A DNA stretch of 64,000 bases from Xanthomonas sp. Leaf131 (GTDB lineage Bacteria; Pseudomonadota; Gammaproteobacteria; Xanthomonadales; Xanthomonadaceae). A program made the translations under genes and the position numbers. Positions 29,132-37,491 of this stretch are shown in pieces. The notes under the pieces are model-generated. The model had not been told where the DNA came from. It saw only the letters and a program-made list of their open reading frames with translations, and did no database searches. The first letter of the stretch is position 1. Each line of letters opens with the position of its first letter. The DNA lies in NCBI RefSeq assembly GCF_001423495.1, contig NZ_LMOG01000002.1, forward strand, positions 124,673-188,672, written 5' to 3'.

Positions 29132-29926
29132 ATGCGCTATCGCACGCTGATCGCATTACTGCTGAGCTGCGCCATCGCACACGCCGCCGAGCCTGCCTCA
29201 CGCCTGGATACAGTGCCGCATTCCGGCGTGCTGCGCGTGTGCACCACCGGCGACTATCGCCCGTATTCGTTGCTGCGTGCAGACGGGCAATTCGAAGGCA
29301 GCGATATCGCATTGGCGCAGTCGCTTGGCGCCAGCCTGGACGCGCGCGTGCAATTCGTACGCACCAGCTGGCCGCAACTGATGCCTGACCTGCTTGCCGA
29401 TCGTTGCGACATTGCGGTGGGCGGCATCTCGGTGACCTTGCAGCGGCAGCGCAAAGCCAGCTTCAGCGCGGTGCTGGATGTGGACGGCAAGATCCCGCTG
29501 GTGCGCTGCACCGACCAGACGCGTTACAGCAGCATCGCGCAACTCAATCGACCCGACGTGCGCGTGATCGAACCACCCGGCGGCACCAACGAAGCCTTCG
29601 TACGCCGCGAACTGCCACGTGCAAACCTGCGCCTGTTTGCCGACAACACCACCATCTTTCAGGAGCTGGTGGAGCAGCGCGCCGACGTGATGATGACCGA
29701 TGCATCCGAGGCACTGTACCAACAAGCACGGCTGCCCGGCCTATGCGCCATCGCACCGGAGCAGCCACTGCAATACGGCGAAAAAGCCTTCCTGCTCCCG
29801 CGCGACGACCACGCATGGAAGGCCTATGTCGACCAATGGCTGCACGTGAGCAAGGCCAGCGGCGAGTACGCGCGCATCGTCGAAACCTGGCGCGCGCCAC
29901 GTACGGAGTTTACCAACTCACCGTAA
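29132..29926 (+). CDS. pheC: periplasmic cyclohexadienyl (prephenate/arogenate) dehydratase-like, SBP fold
   Basis: This 264-residue exported protein has the solute-binding-protein (SBP_bac_3) fold. It matches Pseudomonas PheC closely at TGDYRPYS, TSWPQLMPDLLADRCDIAVGG, PGGTNEAFVRRE, DNTTIFQELV, MMTDASEA and EKAFLLPRDD. PheC converts prephenate or arogenate to phenylpyruvate or phenylalanine in the periplasm. A plain amino-acid-binding protein is the alternative, but no ABC transporter genes are adjacent. The signal peptide ends near AIAHAA. The ATG at 29132 has GAGG upstream; an ATG at 29105 is possible. Confidence 0.78.
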   Translation: MRYRTLIALLLSCAIAHAAEPASRLDTVPHSGVLRVCTTGDYRPYSLLRADGQFEGSDIALAQSLGASLDARVQFVRTSWPQLMPDLLADRCDIAVGGISVTLQRQRKASFSAVLDVDGKIPLVRCTDQTRYSSIAQLNRPDVRVIEPPGGTNEAFVRRELPRANLRLFADNTTIFQELVEQRADVMMTDASEALYQQARLPGLCAIAPEQPLQYGEKAFLLPRDDHAWKAYVDQWLHVSKASGEYARIVETWRAPRTEFTNSP

Positions 29927-29935
29927 CGCTCAGCT

Positions 29936-30045
29936 GGGAATCGGGAATCGGGAATCGGGAATCGGGAATCGCAACAGCATCACGCGCATCGCGACATGTC
30001 GAAACAGCGCTCTTCCGATTCCCCATTCCCGACTCCCCATTCCCG
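29936..30045. repeat. GGGAATC heptanucleotide tandem repeat with inverted partner
   Basis: Five perfect copies of GGGAATC run from 29936 to 29970, starting ten bases after the pheC-like stop. At 30017-30045 the complement recurs as GATTCCCC/ATTCCCGAC units, so a hairpin can form between convergent genes. It may act as terminator; the copy number is likely variable. Confidence 0.8.
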
Positions 30046-30063
30046 CGGCGCACCGCGCCGCCC

Positions 30064-30939
30064 TCAAACAATCTTGGTCCGCCGCCACCACCGCGACACC
30101 TGCTCCTCGCGCACCAGCGTGAACAAGCCGGCGCCCAGAATCAGTGCGATACCCACCGCCATCGGCCAATCCAGGTGGTCGTGAAACAGCAGATAGCCGA
30201 ACGCGATCGCCCACAGCATCTGGCTGTATTGCGTGGGCGCCACCACGCTCACCGGCGCCATGCGCGTGGCGTACATCAGGCAGATCGCCGCCAGACCGGC
30301 GAGCAGGCCATAGCCCGCCAACAAGTACCACTGGTACAGCGTGGGCCAGACGAAGGTCGGCAACATCATGATCCCGCCCATCACCAACGGGCCGATCACG
30401 CCGGCGCCGTACAGCGTCAAACGCTTCTCGCTATGGCCGGCCATGCGCAAGGTGATCACCGAGATCGCACCCACCAGGCCGCACACGATCGCCGCCACAT
30501 GCCCGTGGGTGAGATGGCGAAAGCCCGGGCGCAACACGATCAACACGCCGATGAAGCCCACGATCACCGCCGACCAACGCCGCCAGTGCACTTCTTCCTT
30601 GAGAAACACTACCGACAGCACGGTCACGAAAATCGGCATCAAGAAAATCAGCGCAAAGGCCTCGGCCATCGGCAAGGTGGTGAAGGCAATCACCGAGGTC
30701 AGATTGCCGATCGCGCCGGTCAGCGCGCGCAGCAGCCACAGACTGGGCTGCTTGGCCATCACCAGCTCGCGCAGGCGGTCGTCGGGCTTCTTCAAGAACG
30801 GCACCGCCACCAGCATCAGCAACGCGCCGAGAAACAACACTTCATAGACCGGCAACGTGCCTTCGAGCAGCTTCACGAACGCATCGCTGATCGAATAAGC
30901 CGCGTAACAGGCGAAACCAAGCAGCACACCTTTCAACAT
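30064..30939 (-). CDS. EamA/DMT family transporter
   Basis: This 291-residue inner-membrane protein has ten hydrophobic segments in two EamA repeats (about residues 5-135 and 148-280). The family exports or imports small metabolites, and the substrate is unknown. Typical features are the basic loop after each fourth helix (KEEVHWRRW) and PVSVVAPTQYSQMLWAI near helix eight. The ATG at 30939 has AAGGGG eight bases upstream, so I prefer it over ATGs at 30993 and 31044. It converges on the pheC-like gene. Confidence 0.88.
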   Translation of the reverse strand: MLKGVLLGFACYAAYSISDAFVKLLEGTLPVYEVLFLGALLMLVAVPFLKKPDDRLRELVMAKQPSLWLLRALTGAIGNLTSVIAFTTLPMAEAFALIFLMPIFVTVLSVVFLKEEVHWRRWSAVIVGFIGVLIVLRPGFRHLTHGHVAAIVCGLVGAISVITLRMAGHSEKRLTLYGAGVIGPLVMGGIMMLPTFVWPTLYQWYLLAGYGLLAGLAAICLMYATRMAPVSVVAPTQYSQMLWAIAFGYLLFHDHLDWPMAVGIALILGAGLFTLVREEQVSRWWRRTKIV

Positions 30940-31166
30940 CACCAGCCCCTTGCGATCGTCATTGCTCCACGCGGACGTGCGGGATGGATGCATTATGCGG
31001 TGGGGCGGCCACATGCTGCTTGGACGATCTTGACCCTGCATCACAACGTTTCCTTCAGGAGTGCCCTGTTATAGATCCAGCAGCAGCCGAACGCTACCGG
31101 CCTGCATCGCTGCTCACGTCCTTCAGCCCGGCGCGTCACGCGCACGCAGCCCCGGAGAAACCTTCA

Positions 31167-31865
31167 ATGACATCAATGCCATATCGCCTGCCCCTGCTGC
31201 TCGCCGTGAGCTTGGCTGGCTGCCAGCCCTCCGCTAGCGATACCACGCAAGCCACGCCCACGGCGGCCGAGCCCAGCGCCCCCGCCAAAGACGTGGCGAA
31301 CCCGGCACCGCCTCCCGTAGCGGAGGATGCGCTCACCGACGAAGCCTCGCTGCAGCCCTTGCTCAAACCCGACGACCACGTCCTAGCATTCAAACGGCAC
31401 GACCTGACCGACGACGGCAAGGACGATGCCGTGGCGATCGTCCGCCATGCCACCGCCGATGCGTCGGGCAACACCTGCGAATTGCTGGTATTGCAGCAAG
31501 CGAACTCGCAATGGAGCGTGTCCGACCGCAGTCCGCAAGTGGTGGACTGCCTCTACAACGACATGGCGCGCAACGCGAAACGCCTGGACGACAATCTGAC
31601 CCTGGCAACCGGAACGATCGTTTACGTCAATCAACAGGCACGCAGCAATGTCACCTACACGTTGAATTACGACACGGCCAAGACTGCGTGGTATCTCGCC
31701 GAGGCGAGCAGCACTGCACCCGTCGAAAACCCGCAGAGCGGCAAGATGGAGGTATTTCGCGGAACCGTGCGTTATCCGGCAGATATCGTCTGGACGCCCA
31801 TCATGCGGATCGATCCGGAGCAATTACAGAGCGCAATGGATCAGCACAAGGCTGCCGTTAAGTAG
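31167..31865 (+). CDS. lipoprotein, probable immunity protein (X-Tfi) for the adjacent effector
   Basis: This 232-residue lipoprotein has a lipobox LAGC (Cys19) and a long Pro/Ala-rich tether to about residue 55. Its folded domain contains HDLTDDGKDDAVAIV, a DxTDDGxxD motif like calcium-binding FG-GAP/VCBS loops. Position, orientation and type match Xanthomonas X-T4SS immunity proteins: a lipoprotein gene immediately upstream of a peptidoglycan-hydrolase effector with an XVIPCD tail, 38 bases away. It would sit in the periplasm and block the lysozyme to prevent self and kin killing. It resembles the XAC2610 arrangement; a direct similarity search is needed. GGAG precedes the ATG at 31167. Confidence 0.72.
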   Translation: MTSMPYRLPLLLAVSLAGCQPSASDTTQATPTAAEPSAPAKDVANPAPPPVAEDALTDEASLQPLLKPDDHVLAFKRHDLTDDGKDDAVAIVRHATADASGNTCELLVLQQANSQWSVSDRSPQVVDCLYNDMARNAKRLDDNLTLATGTIVYVNQQARSNVTYTLNYDTAKTAWYLAEASSTAPVENPQSGKMEVFRGTVRYPADIVWTPIMRIDPEQLQSAMDQHKAAVK

Positions 31866-31903
31866 ACCTTCTGTCATTAAACAGCTCTTCCAAGGAGTAG
31901 AAC

Positions 31904-33109
31904 ATGCCTCGTTTCAACGAAAGCTCGGCGCTGCTGCTGAAAACAGCGGTCGATTCCGGCATCACCTCGCCGACAGAACTCGCCAACCTGATGGGAAACG
32001 CAGCCGTAGAAACCGGCCACTTCCGGCGTATGCACGAGAACATGGGCTACACCTCGGCCGACAGCCTGATTGGTGCTGTTTCCTCTGCCGACGACCGCTT
32101 CACGCGCCAACAAGTGGAGGAAGCCGTCGCCAGTGGCGACCCGCAGCGCGTTGCCACTGTGATGTATGAAAACCGCGCTGATCTTGGCAATACCGAACCC
32201 GGTGACGGCTGGCGCTTCCATGGCCGCGGCTATCTGCAGTACACGGGGCGTGACAACTACGAGCGCTATGGCGAGCGCTTCGATGTTGACCTTGCCAACC
32301 ATCCGGACCTGGCCGCCGAACCGCAGACCGCAGCCACGCTTGCGGTGGCCTATTGGCAGGATCGCGTGCCGCAGAACCTGCGCGATGATGCGCGTGCGGC
32401 CGGACGTATCATCAATGGCGGCAACAACGGCGCCGACGAACGCGTGCAAGCGGCAGGCGAATGGGCTCAGACCATCACTCCCGAACTGGTCGCCGACATC
32501 CAGAACGGCAACGTCTCCCTACAGCAGCTGGCCAGCATGGGAGGAGACGAGCGCAGCCAACAGACCCGGGCAATGCAGGAACAGCTGGTCGAACTGGGTT
32601 ATCGCGGCGCCGACGGCAAGCCGCTGAACCCGGACGGCGATTTCGGGCGTAATACCCGTCACGCCTTGCAGGACTTCCAGCGTGCGCACGGACTGGACGA
32701 CGATGCGGTGGTCGGACGCAAGACACGCGAGGCGCTGGCCGAGGCCAAACAGACGCCACTGGTTTCGGAAGCCACGCATGCCGACAACGCCTTCTTCGCG
32801 GACCTGCGCGGACGCATGCCCGGCGCTACCGACGCCCAGGTCGCGCATACCCTGCAAGCAGCTAAAGCAGGAGGCATCAACACTCCGCAGCAGATCCAAC
32901 AGGTCACGGTGCATGACAACGTCGCTTTCGTCGTCGGGACGACGCCTGGCTTTCGTGCACGCGTCGAGCTGGAGCAGGTACCGACGCTGCAGGAGAGTAC
33001 GCGCCAAACCGATCAGCAGAATCAGCAATCGCTGCATCAGCAGAATCCGCAGAATCCGCAGAATCCGCAGCAGGAGACAGTGCATTCACGAGGAGGAATA
33101 ACACAGTAA
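31904..33109 (+). CDS. X-T4SS antibacterial effector: GH19 lysozyme, PG-binding domain, XVIPCD
   Basis: This 401-residue protein has no signal peptide. Residues 1-195 form a GH19-type lysozyme with Glu36 (AAVETGHF), Glu45 nine residues later, and GRGYLQYTGRDNY. Residues about 215-275 form a PG_binding_1 domain (AMQEQLVELGYRG...DGDFGRNTRHALQDFQ). From about residue 285 the tail reads like an XVIPCD secretion signal: KAGGINTPQQIQQVTV, VAFVVGTTPGFRARVEL, then a Gln/Asn-rich end. XVIPCDs dock effectors on the VirD4 coupling protein for injection into rival bacteria. A strong AAGGAG precedes the ATG. Architecture equals the characterised XAC2609 type. Confidence 0.85.
   Translation: MPRFNESSALLLKTAVDSGITSPTELANLMGNAAVETGHFRRMHENMGYTSADSLIGAVSSADDRFTRQQVEEAVASGDPQRVATVMYENRADLGNTEPGDGWRFHGRGYLQYTGRDNYERYGERFDVDLANHPDLAAEPQTAATLAVAYWQDRVPQNLRDDARAAGRIINGGNNGADERVQAAGEWAQTITPELVADIQNGNVSLQQLASMGGDERSQQTRAMQEQLVELGYRGADGKPLNPDGDFGRNTRHALQDFQRAHGLDDDAVVGRKTREALAEAKQTPLVSEATHADNAFFADLRGRMPGATDAQVAHTLQAAKAGGINTPQQIQQVTVHDNVAFVVGTTPGFRARVELEQVPTLQESTRQTDQQNQQSLHQQNPQNPQNPQQETVHSRGGITQ
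33041..33067 (+). repeat. CAGAATCCG tandem repeat coding Gln-Asn-Pro
   Basis: Three perfect 9-bp units lie inside the Gln-rich tail of the GH19 effector and keep the frame. Copy-number change would vary tail length without disrupting the protein. Confidence 0.85.
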
Positions 33110-33346
33110 GTGCGGCCGGCTGGCGTGACTCCGCGGCGGTCGGCCCAGGCCGTGCATGCTGGCGTACGGCCGCCTTGCTGGGTGCACCTGTCGCTCGCTT
33201 GGTCAGCACCCGGTAAGTACGCGGATACAACGCGTCCAGCGCTGCGATACCCACTCCCGGCCGCGTCGGTTACGATGCATATTGCCTTCTTTCTATTATC
33301 GATCCGACCCGCTGCAATTGGCGGCCGGTGAAGACACTCCGACCAC

Positions 33347-34198
33347 GTGCCCCATTACTCCGGCCCCCTACTCATTCTCTCTGATGCCCAAGCTCTGCTT
33401 GGCGCGCGCGGAAATGGTCTGACTCAATGGACCGGGTCACTGGACCTGGGCCGCAGCACCGGCACTGCGCAGCTGGATGCGCAGACCTGGCAGTGGCGCG
33501 GCAGGGGTTATCCGTATCCGGGCAAGCTCAAGGAGCGCACGCTGTATTTCTGGGATGGCGACGACTTTGCGCCGATCTCGCGTTTCAGCGGTGCGCTGAT
33601 CAAGCTGGTGCCGACCGAATGGGGCGCGCCCACCTTCGAGATCGATGGCATCAAGATGCTGCCGTCGGCGCAGTTGTCGCCGTTCGACGATGCGCGCCGC
33701 AAGGTGGCACTGGTCGATCCGCGCGGCAAGATCGTGCTGGATACCTGCGGCGGGCTGGGCTATTTCGCTGCCTGCTGCCTGGAGGCAAACGTGGCGCAGC
33801 TGCACTCGTTCGAAAAAAACGCCGACGTGCTGTGGTTACGCACACTCAATCCGTGGTCGCCCGATCCGGACGATGCCGCGACCGGTGGACGTCTGCAACT
33901 GACCCAGGCCGATATCTCGCAGCACGTCGGCACGCTTGCAGACGGGTCGGTCGACGCGATCCTGCACGATCCGCCGCGCTTCGGCATTGCCGGCGAACTG
34001 TATTCGCAGGTGTTCTACGACCAGCTGGCGCGCGTACTGCGCCGTGGCGGGCGCATGTTCCATTACACCGGCGCGCCCAACAAACTCACCAGCGGGCGCG
34101 ATGTTCCCAATGAAGTGAGCAAGCGCCTGAGCAAGGCCGGTTTCAGCACGCAACTCGCCCTGGATGGGGTGTTGGCGACGTTGCCTGCGCGGCGCTGA
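33347..34198 (+). CDS. SAM-dependent methyltransferase of the archaeal-type COG2521 family
   Basis: This 283-residue protein has a Rossmann-type methyltransferase domain from about residue 115. The SAM loop is VLDTCGGLGYFA, followed by LNPWSPD, the catalytic-site-like ILHDPPRFGIAGELYSQ, and GGRMFHYTGAPN with TSGRDV. These motifs match COG2521, first described as predicted archaeal methyltransferases. The N-terminal ~110 residues (YPYPGKLKERTLYFWDGDDF) are a separate beta-rich domain. The substrate is unknown. The start is a GTG at 33347 with a weak ribosome site; the 33110-33346 gap shows no other gene. It has no evident operon partners. Confidence 0.8.
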   Translation: MPHYSGPLLILSDAQALLGARGNGLTQWTGSLDLGRSTGTAQLDAQTWQWRGRGYPYPGKLKERTLYFWDGDDFAPISRFSGALIKLVPTEWGAPTFEIDGIKMLPSAQLSPFDDARRKVALVDPRGKIVLDTCGGLGYFAACCLEANVAQLHSFEKNADVLWLRTLNPWSPDPDDAATGGRLQLTQADISQHVGTLADGSVDAILHDPPRFGIAGELYSQVFYDQLARVLRRGGRMFHYTGAPNKLTSGRDVPNEVSKRLSKAGFSTQLALDGVLATLPARR

Positions 34199-34320
34199 TT
34201 GTCATCTGCGCGATCAGCTGACAACACCAACCATCGTTGAGATCTCTCGGCGCATGGGCCATGCGGACGGTCACATCGGATGAATCTGCGATACTGCACC
34301 GCCCTCGACAAGGAGGTTGT

Positions 34321-34872
34321 ATGCGCTTCCATCTCACTGCTTTCTTGCTGGCTCCGCTGCTGCTGACGCCCTGCGCGCCAGCATGCGCACAGACGCAATC
34401 ACAAGCACAGTCACCGCCTGCGCAGCCCATGTCTGACGTCACGCTCTCCAATCCCGTCACCACTGCAACACTGGCCGGGCGCGCGATCCGCCTGGGCGAA
34501 CGCGATGGCAAATGCGCAGTGCTCCGCGACGATGAAGTGTTTCCCTTGGGCATCGGTGCGCCGTGCTATTTCAGCATCGCGCGCGACCGTAGCGCGCAGG
34601 TGCACCACTTCCATGGCAGCGACATCGTGCTGGTGCAGCATGCCCATCAAACGGCAAGTCCGGACTGGGATATCAAACTCTACGGGGCAATCTGCGCGTT
34701 CGAATCGCAGTCCGTGCGCGAGGTCGACGACGTACTGGAAGCCGGTATCGTTGCCAGCTCCTGGCATTGCGATCCAACGCGCGGTGCCGACCAGAAAGAG
34801 TTTGTCTACAGCTACGACACCTGGCCCAAGCGCGACGCAGCGAAGCCTTCGCGCACGCGTGGGACACCGTAA
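34321..34872 (+). CDS. hypothetical secreted protein
   Basis: I do not recognise this 183-residue protein. It has a signal peptide (LTAFLLAPLLLTPCAPACA), then a domain with four Cys (GKCAVL, APCYFS, AICAFE, WHCDPT) that could form two disulfides, and FHGSDIVLVQHAHQ. AAGGAGG four bases before the ATG is one of the best ribosome sites in the window, so the gene is probably well translated. It is probably periplasmic or extracellular. The neighbours give no functional hint. Confidence 0.72.
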   Translation: MRFHLTAFLLAPLLLTPCAPACAQTQSQAQSPPAQPMSDVTLSNPVTTATLAGRAIRLGERDGKCAVLRDDEVFPLGIGAPCYFSIARDRSAQVHHFHGSDIVLVQHAHQTASPDWDIKLYGAICAFESQSVREVDDVLEAGIVASSWHCDPTRGADQKEFVYSYDTWPKRDAAKPSRTRGTP

Positions 34873-34954
34873 GGTCTGCCAAAAGTCGCTGACGCTCACA
34901 GTCAAGTGGGCGCGGCAGGCACTGTGGTTCCCATCAGCACACGGCCACATGGCA

Positions 34955-35075
34955 GGTGCGATGCCCTCGCTGCTTGCGGGACCGTGTGGCGGCATGGATG
35001 CCGCCAACGAGCCTCCACGGATGGATTCACGGCGTGTCCAGCAAGCGGTGAGGGCATCACGCCCTCGACGCGCTC
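34955..35075. repeat. dispersed intergenic repeat, family B copy 2 (inverted)
   Basis: GGCGGCATGGATGCCGCC palindrome with CCCTCGCTGCTTGCGGGACC and AAGCGGTGAGGGC arms matches the 9018-9140 element in reverse. It lies in the gene-free stretch 34873-35652 together with a family A copy. Confidence 0.65.
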
Positions 35076-35189
35076 GGCTTGGAACATCCAAACTGATGCT
35101 GCAGGTCAAGATCTTGGTCGCGTTGATCGGTCGCGTTGAGAGGTGATGGAACGGTGCGAATGCGTCGGTTATAGGGCGGAAGATCTGCG

Positions 35190-35335
35190 GCCTAGCTGCA
35201 GGGCCCTTGCCCGCTCACCATCGCAGGACACGCTGCAAGTCCGTCCCTGTAAGCTCTTACGCGGCATCCATGCCGCGTAAGGTCCCGCGACGGTCAGCGG
35301 GCAAGGACCAGTCGAGATGGTCGGTGTGCGTGGTT
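35190..35335. repeat. dispersed intergenic repeat, family A copy 4 (inverted)
   Basis: The core palindrome is at 35257-35280. Outer arms CCTTGCCCGCTCACC and the imperfect complement near 35300 (GTCAGCGGGCAAGG) form a long hairpin. It ends in GGTCGGTGTGCG, the complement of the first bases of copies 1 and 2. Confidence 0.75.
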
Positions 35336-35652
35336 GCGAGCGTGCAGTGTAGCTGTCACACGTTGCCGCCATCGATCCAGCGTTCGATGCATCGACATCT
35401 GTTATCGCGAACGCGCGCAGACAGAACGCGGCCTTCGACTGCAACACGACGCTATGCACATGCAGACTGGTCGCAGCCGCTATAATCGCCGCGCAGCGCA
35501 CTCGATCGAGTGACATGGACCGCTCCACGCTGCATTCGTCTCAAGGAAGATGGCCGGCAGCATTGCCACGCGGATGGTCTGGGCGCTTCCTTGGATTTTT
35601 GCTGTGACGCCATGCAATGGCGACAACAGTCTTCCATCAAGGATCTTTCGCT

Positions 35653-36198
35653 TTGAAGACGTTCACCACCCTCCTGCTTGTCTCTCTCAGTCTGCTGCTC
35701 GCTGCGTGCGGCGGCGGCACCACCAGCGGCGCCTCCAAGCTCTCTTCCAGCGAGTACCTGCTGCACAACATCTCGGTGTGGAACGGCGCGGTGACCATCA
35801 TCGACCCGTGGGTGTCCGGCGAACGCGGGCAGAGCCTGGTAACCGATGCCATCGCGCACAAGCCGTTGGAGAGCTACAAGACAGCACTGGGCAGCCAACG
35901 CAAGGCGCTGGCCGCCAATGCGCAGGCCAATGCCGCCGTTGCCTCGGGCGTGCCGGACAACGCCACGGATCTGGACGGCAAATTGTCGGCCTACCTCAAG
36001 AGCGCCGACGCGATGATGGCCGCGCTGGAGCGCGTTTCCGCACTGCCCAACGGCTATACCAACACCGAGCTGGCACCGCTGGCCAAGGACCTGGAAACCG
36101 TGTCGGCCCAGCTCAATGTCGACATGGAAGCTCTGAATACCGCGCAGCGCGCGTATTCCAAGGAGCACAAGGTGCCGATGCAGGAAGTCAGCCAGTAA
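35653..36198 (+). CDS. lipoprotein, DUF3829/YiiG-like
   Basis: This lipoprotein of about 181 residues has a clear lipobox LAAC (within TTLLLVSLSLLLAACGGG). A helical domain follows with SSSEYLLHNISVWNGAVTII and repeated Leu/Ala heptads, resembling the DUF3829 (YiiG) family of unknown function. I favour a TTG start at 35653: AAGGAT lies nine bases upstream and the protein then opens directly with a perfect lipoprotein signal. An ATG at 35617 would add twelve residues. It probably sits on the periplasmic face of a membrane. It precedes, and converges with, the flavoprotein gene. Confidence 0.75.
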   Translation: MKTFTTLLLVSLSLLLAACGGGTTSGASKLSSSEYLLHNISVWNGAVTIIDPWVSGERGQSLVTDAIAHKPLESYKTALGSQRKALAANAQANAAVASGVPDNATDLDGKLSAYLKSADAMMAALERVSALPNGYTNTELAPLAKDLETVSAQLNVDMEALNTAQRAYSKEHKVPMQEVSQ

Positions 36199-36373
36199 GC
36201 ATCACGGTAGCGCTCACCTGCTGCAGGCGTCATCGCCTGTAGCAAGTGAGCGATGCATCAGCTCCGTCAGCACGCACCCGCTCCCACTTCTTTTCCGCGT
36301 ACAGCCACGGGCATCCGGCTTCGAACGGGTTGTGGGTGAGTACCAAGCGGTTGCCGCTCGCACGCGTGACGGC

Positions 36374-37276
36374 TCAGACGGTCGCCAGACCGGAGATCAA
36401 CGAGCGATGCGTCGCCACGCCAGCCATCGCGCCACTGGCCGCCGCAAAAGCGACAAACGCTGCCGGGCTGGCGACATCGCCGCAGGCAAATACGCCAGGA
36501 ATCGAGGTGGCCTGCATCGCGTCCACGACGATGTAACTGCCAAGCGGCCCATCGTTGGTGGTACATCCAAGTTGTTGCACCAGTGGATGGAGTTCGGCCT
36601 GCGTGGTCGTGAACAACCCGTCCAGCGCGAAGATCTGGCCGTCGGCCAACACCAGTTCCAACGCACCGTTTTCGCCCTGCACGCGCGCTACCGCTCCGGC
36701 CACCAGTTCCACACCACACGCCTTGAGTTGCGCGTGCTGCGCCTCGTCGAGCACCAATGCATCGTTCAAGAACAGCTGTGTGGCACCCCACTCTGGCAGC
36801 ATCGTCGCCTGATGCAGCGCAAATGCAGAGCTCGCCAGCACGCCGATGCGTCCTCGATCCAGCTCATAGCCGTGGCAGTAAGGACAGACGAAGACCTGCT
36901 TGCCCCAGCGCTCGGCCAAGCCCGGAAGCTCCGGCAATCGGTCGACCACGCCGGTCGCCACAATCAAGCGGCGTGCGGTCTGGGTGGCACCGTGGGCCAA
37001 CGTCACCTCAAATGCGTCCACGCTGCCTTGCAGGGATGTCACCTCGCCCTCGGCCCACTGCACGCTGGGATAGGCACGCAACTGCGTGCGGCCTTCGGCG
37101 GCTATCTGCGCAGGCGATGCGCCGTCGCGACCGAGAAACCCATGCGAGGTTGCAGCGGCACGATTGCGCCGCTTGCCACTGTCGATGACCAGTACCGAAC
37201 ACCGCGCCCGCGCCAACGGCAAACCTGCCGATAGCCCCGCATAGCTGCCACCAATGATGATTACGTCGTAGTGCAT
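36374..37276 (-). CDS. thioredoxin-reductase-like FAD/NAD(P) oxidoreductase
   Basis: This 300-residue soluble flavoprotein has an FAD-binding GGSYAGLSAG opening, a CPYCHGYE redox-active disulfide motif (about residues 129-136), an NAD(P)-binding segment near 142-165 and a closing GVFACGDVASP motif that contacts FAD. This variant of the thioredoxin reductase family usually has a CPYC-type site and often has no known thioredoxin partner. An Rrf2-type regulator lies upstream on the same strand (215-bp gap) and probably controls it. An inverted repeat sits just before the start. Confidence 0.87.
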   Translation of the reverse strand: MHYDVIIIGGSYAGLSAGLPLARARCSVLVIDSGKRRNRAAATSHGFLGRDGASPAQIAAEGRTQLRAYPSVQWAEGEVTSLQGSVDAFEVTLAHGATQTARRLIVATGVVDRLPELPGLAERWGKQVFVCPYCHGYELDRGRIGVLASSAFALHQATMLPEWGATQLFLNDALVLDEAQHAQLKACGVELVAGAVARVQGENGALELVLADGQIFALDGLFTTTQAELHPLVQQLGCTTNDGPLGSYIVVDAMQATSIPGVFACGDVASPAAFVAFAAASGAMAGVATHRSLISGLATV

Positions 37277-37303
37277 GTCCGCTCTCGGCTGCTTCGTTTT
37301 TTA

Positions 37304-37324
37304 ATGTACTTTTCGATGTTACAT
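37304..37324. promoter_or_regulatory. candidate Rrf2-type operator
   Basis: A perfect inverted repeat ATGTA-N11-TACAT lies 28-48 bases before the flavoprotein ATG, in the only AT-rich part of this gap. Size and position fit a dimer-binding operator overlapping the promoter. The Rrf2 regulator at 37492 is the natural candidate to bind it; this is inference. Confidence 0.45.
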
Positions 37325-37491
37325 GAAAAGGAGCGGGTTTCAACCGCCTAAGACATAGCGATATCCGCCATGGGCATTGATGCAGTTGCAGCAGGAATTC
37401 GAAGCGGGCGGCGTATCAACCGAGGCCAACCGTGGGTGCACTGCAACCCGTGGTCATCCACTGGCCCTGCACGCAGCGTTACAACACCGGC

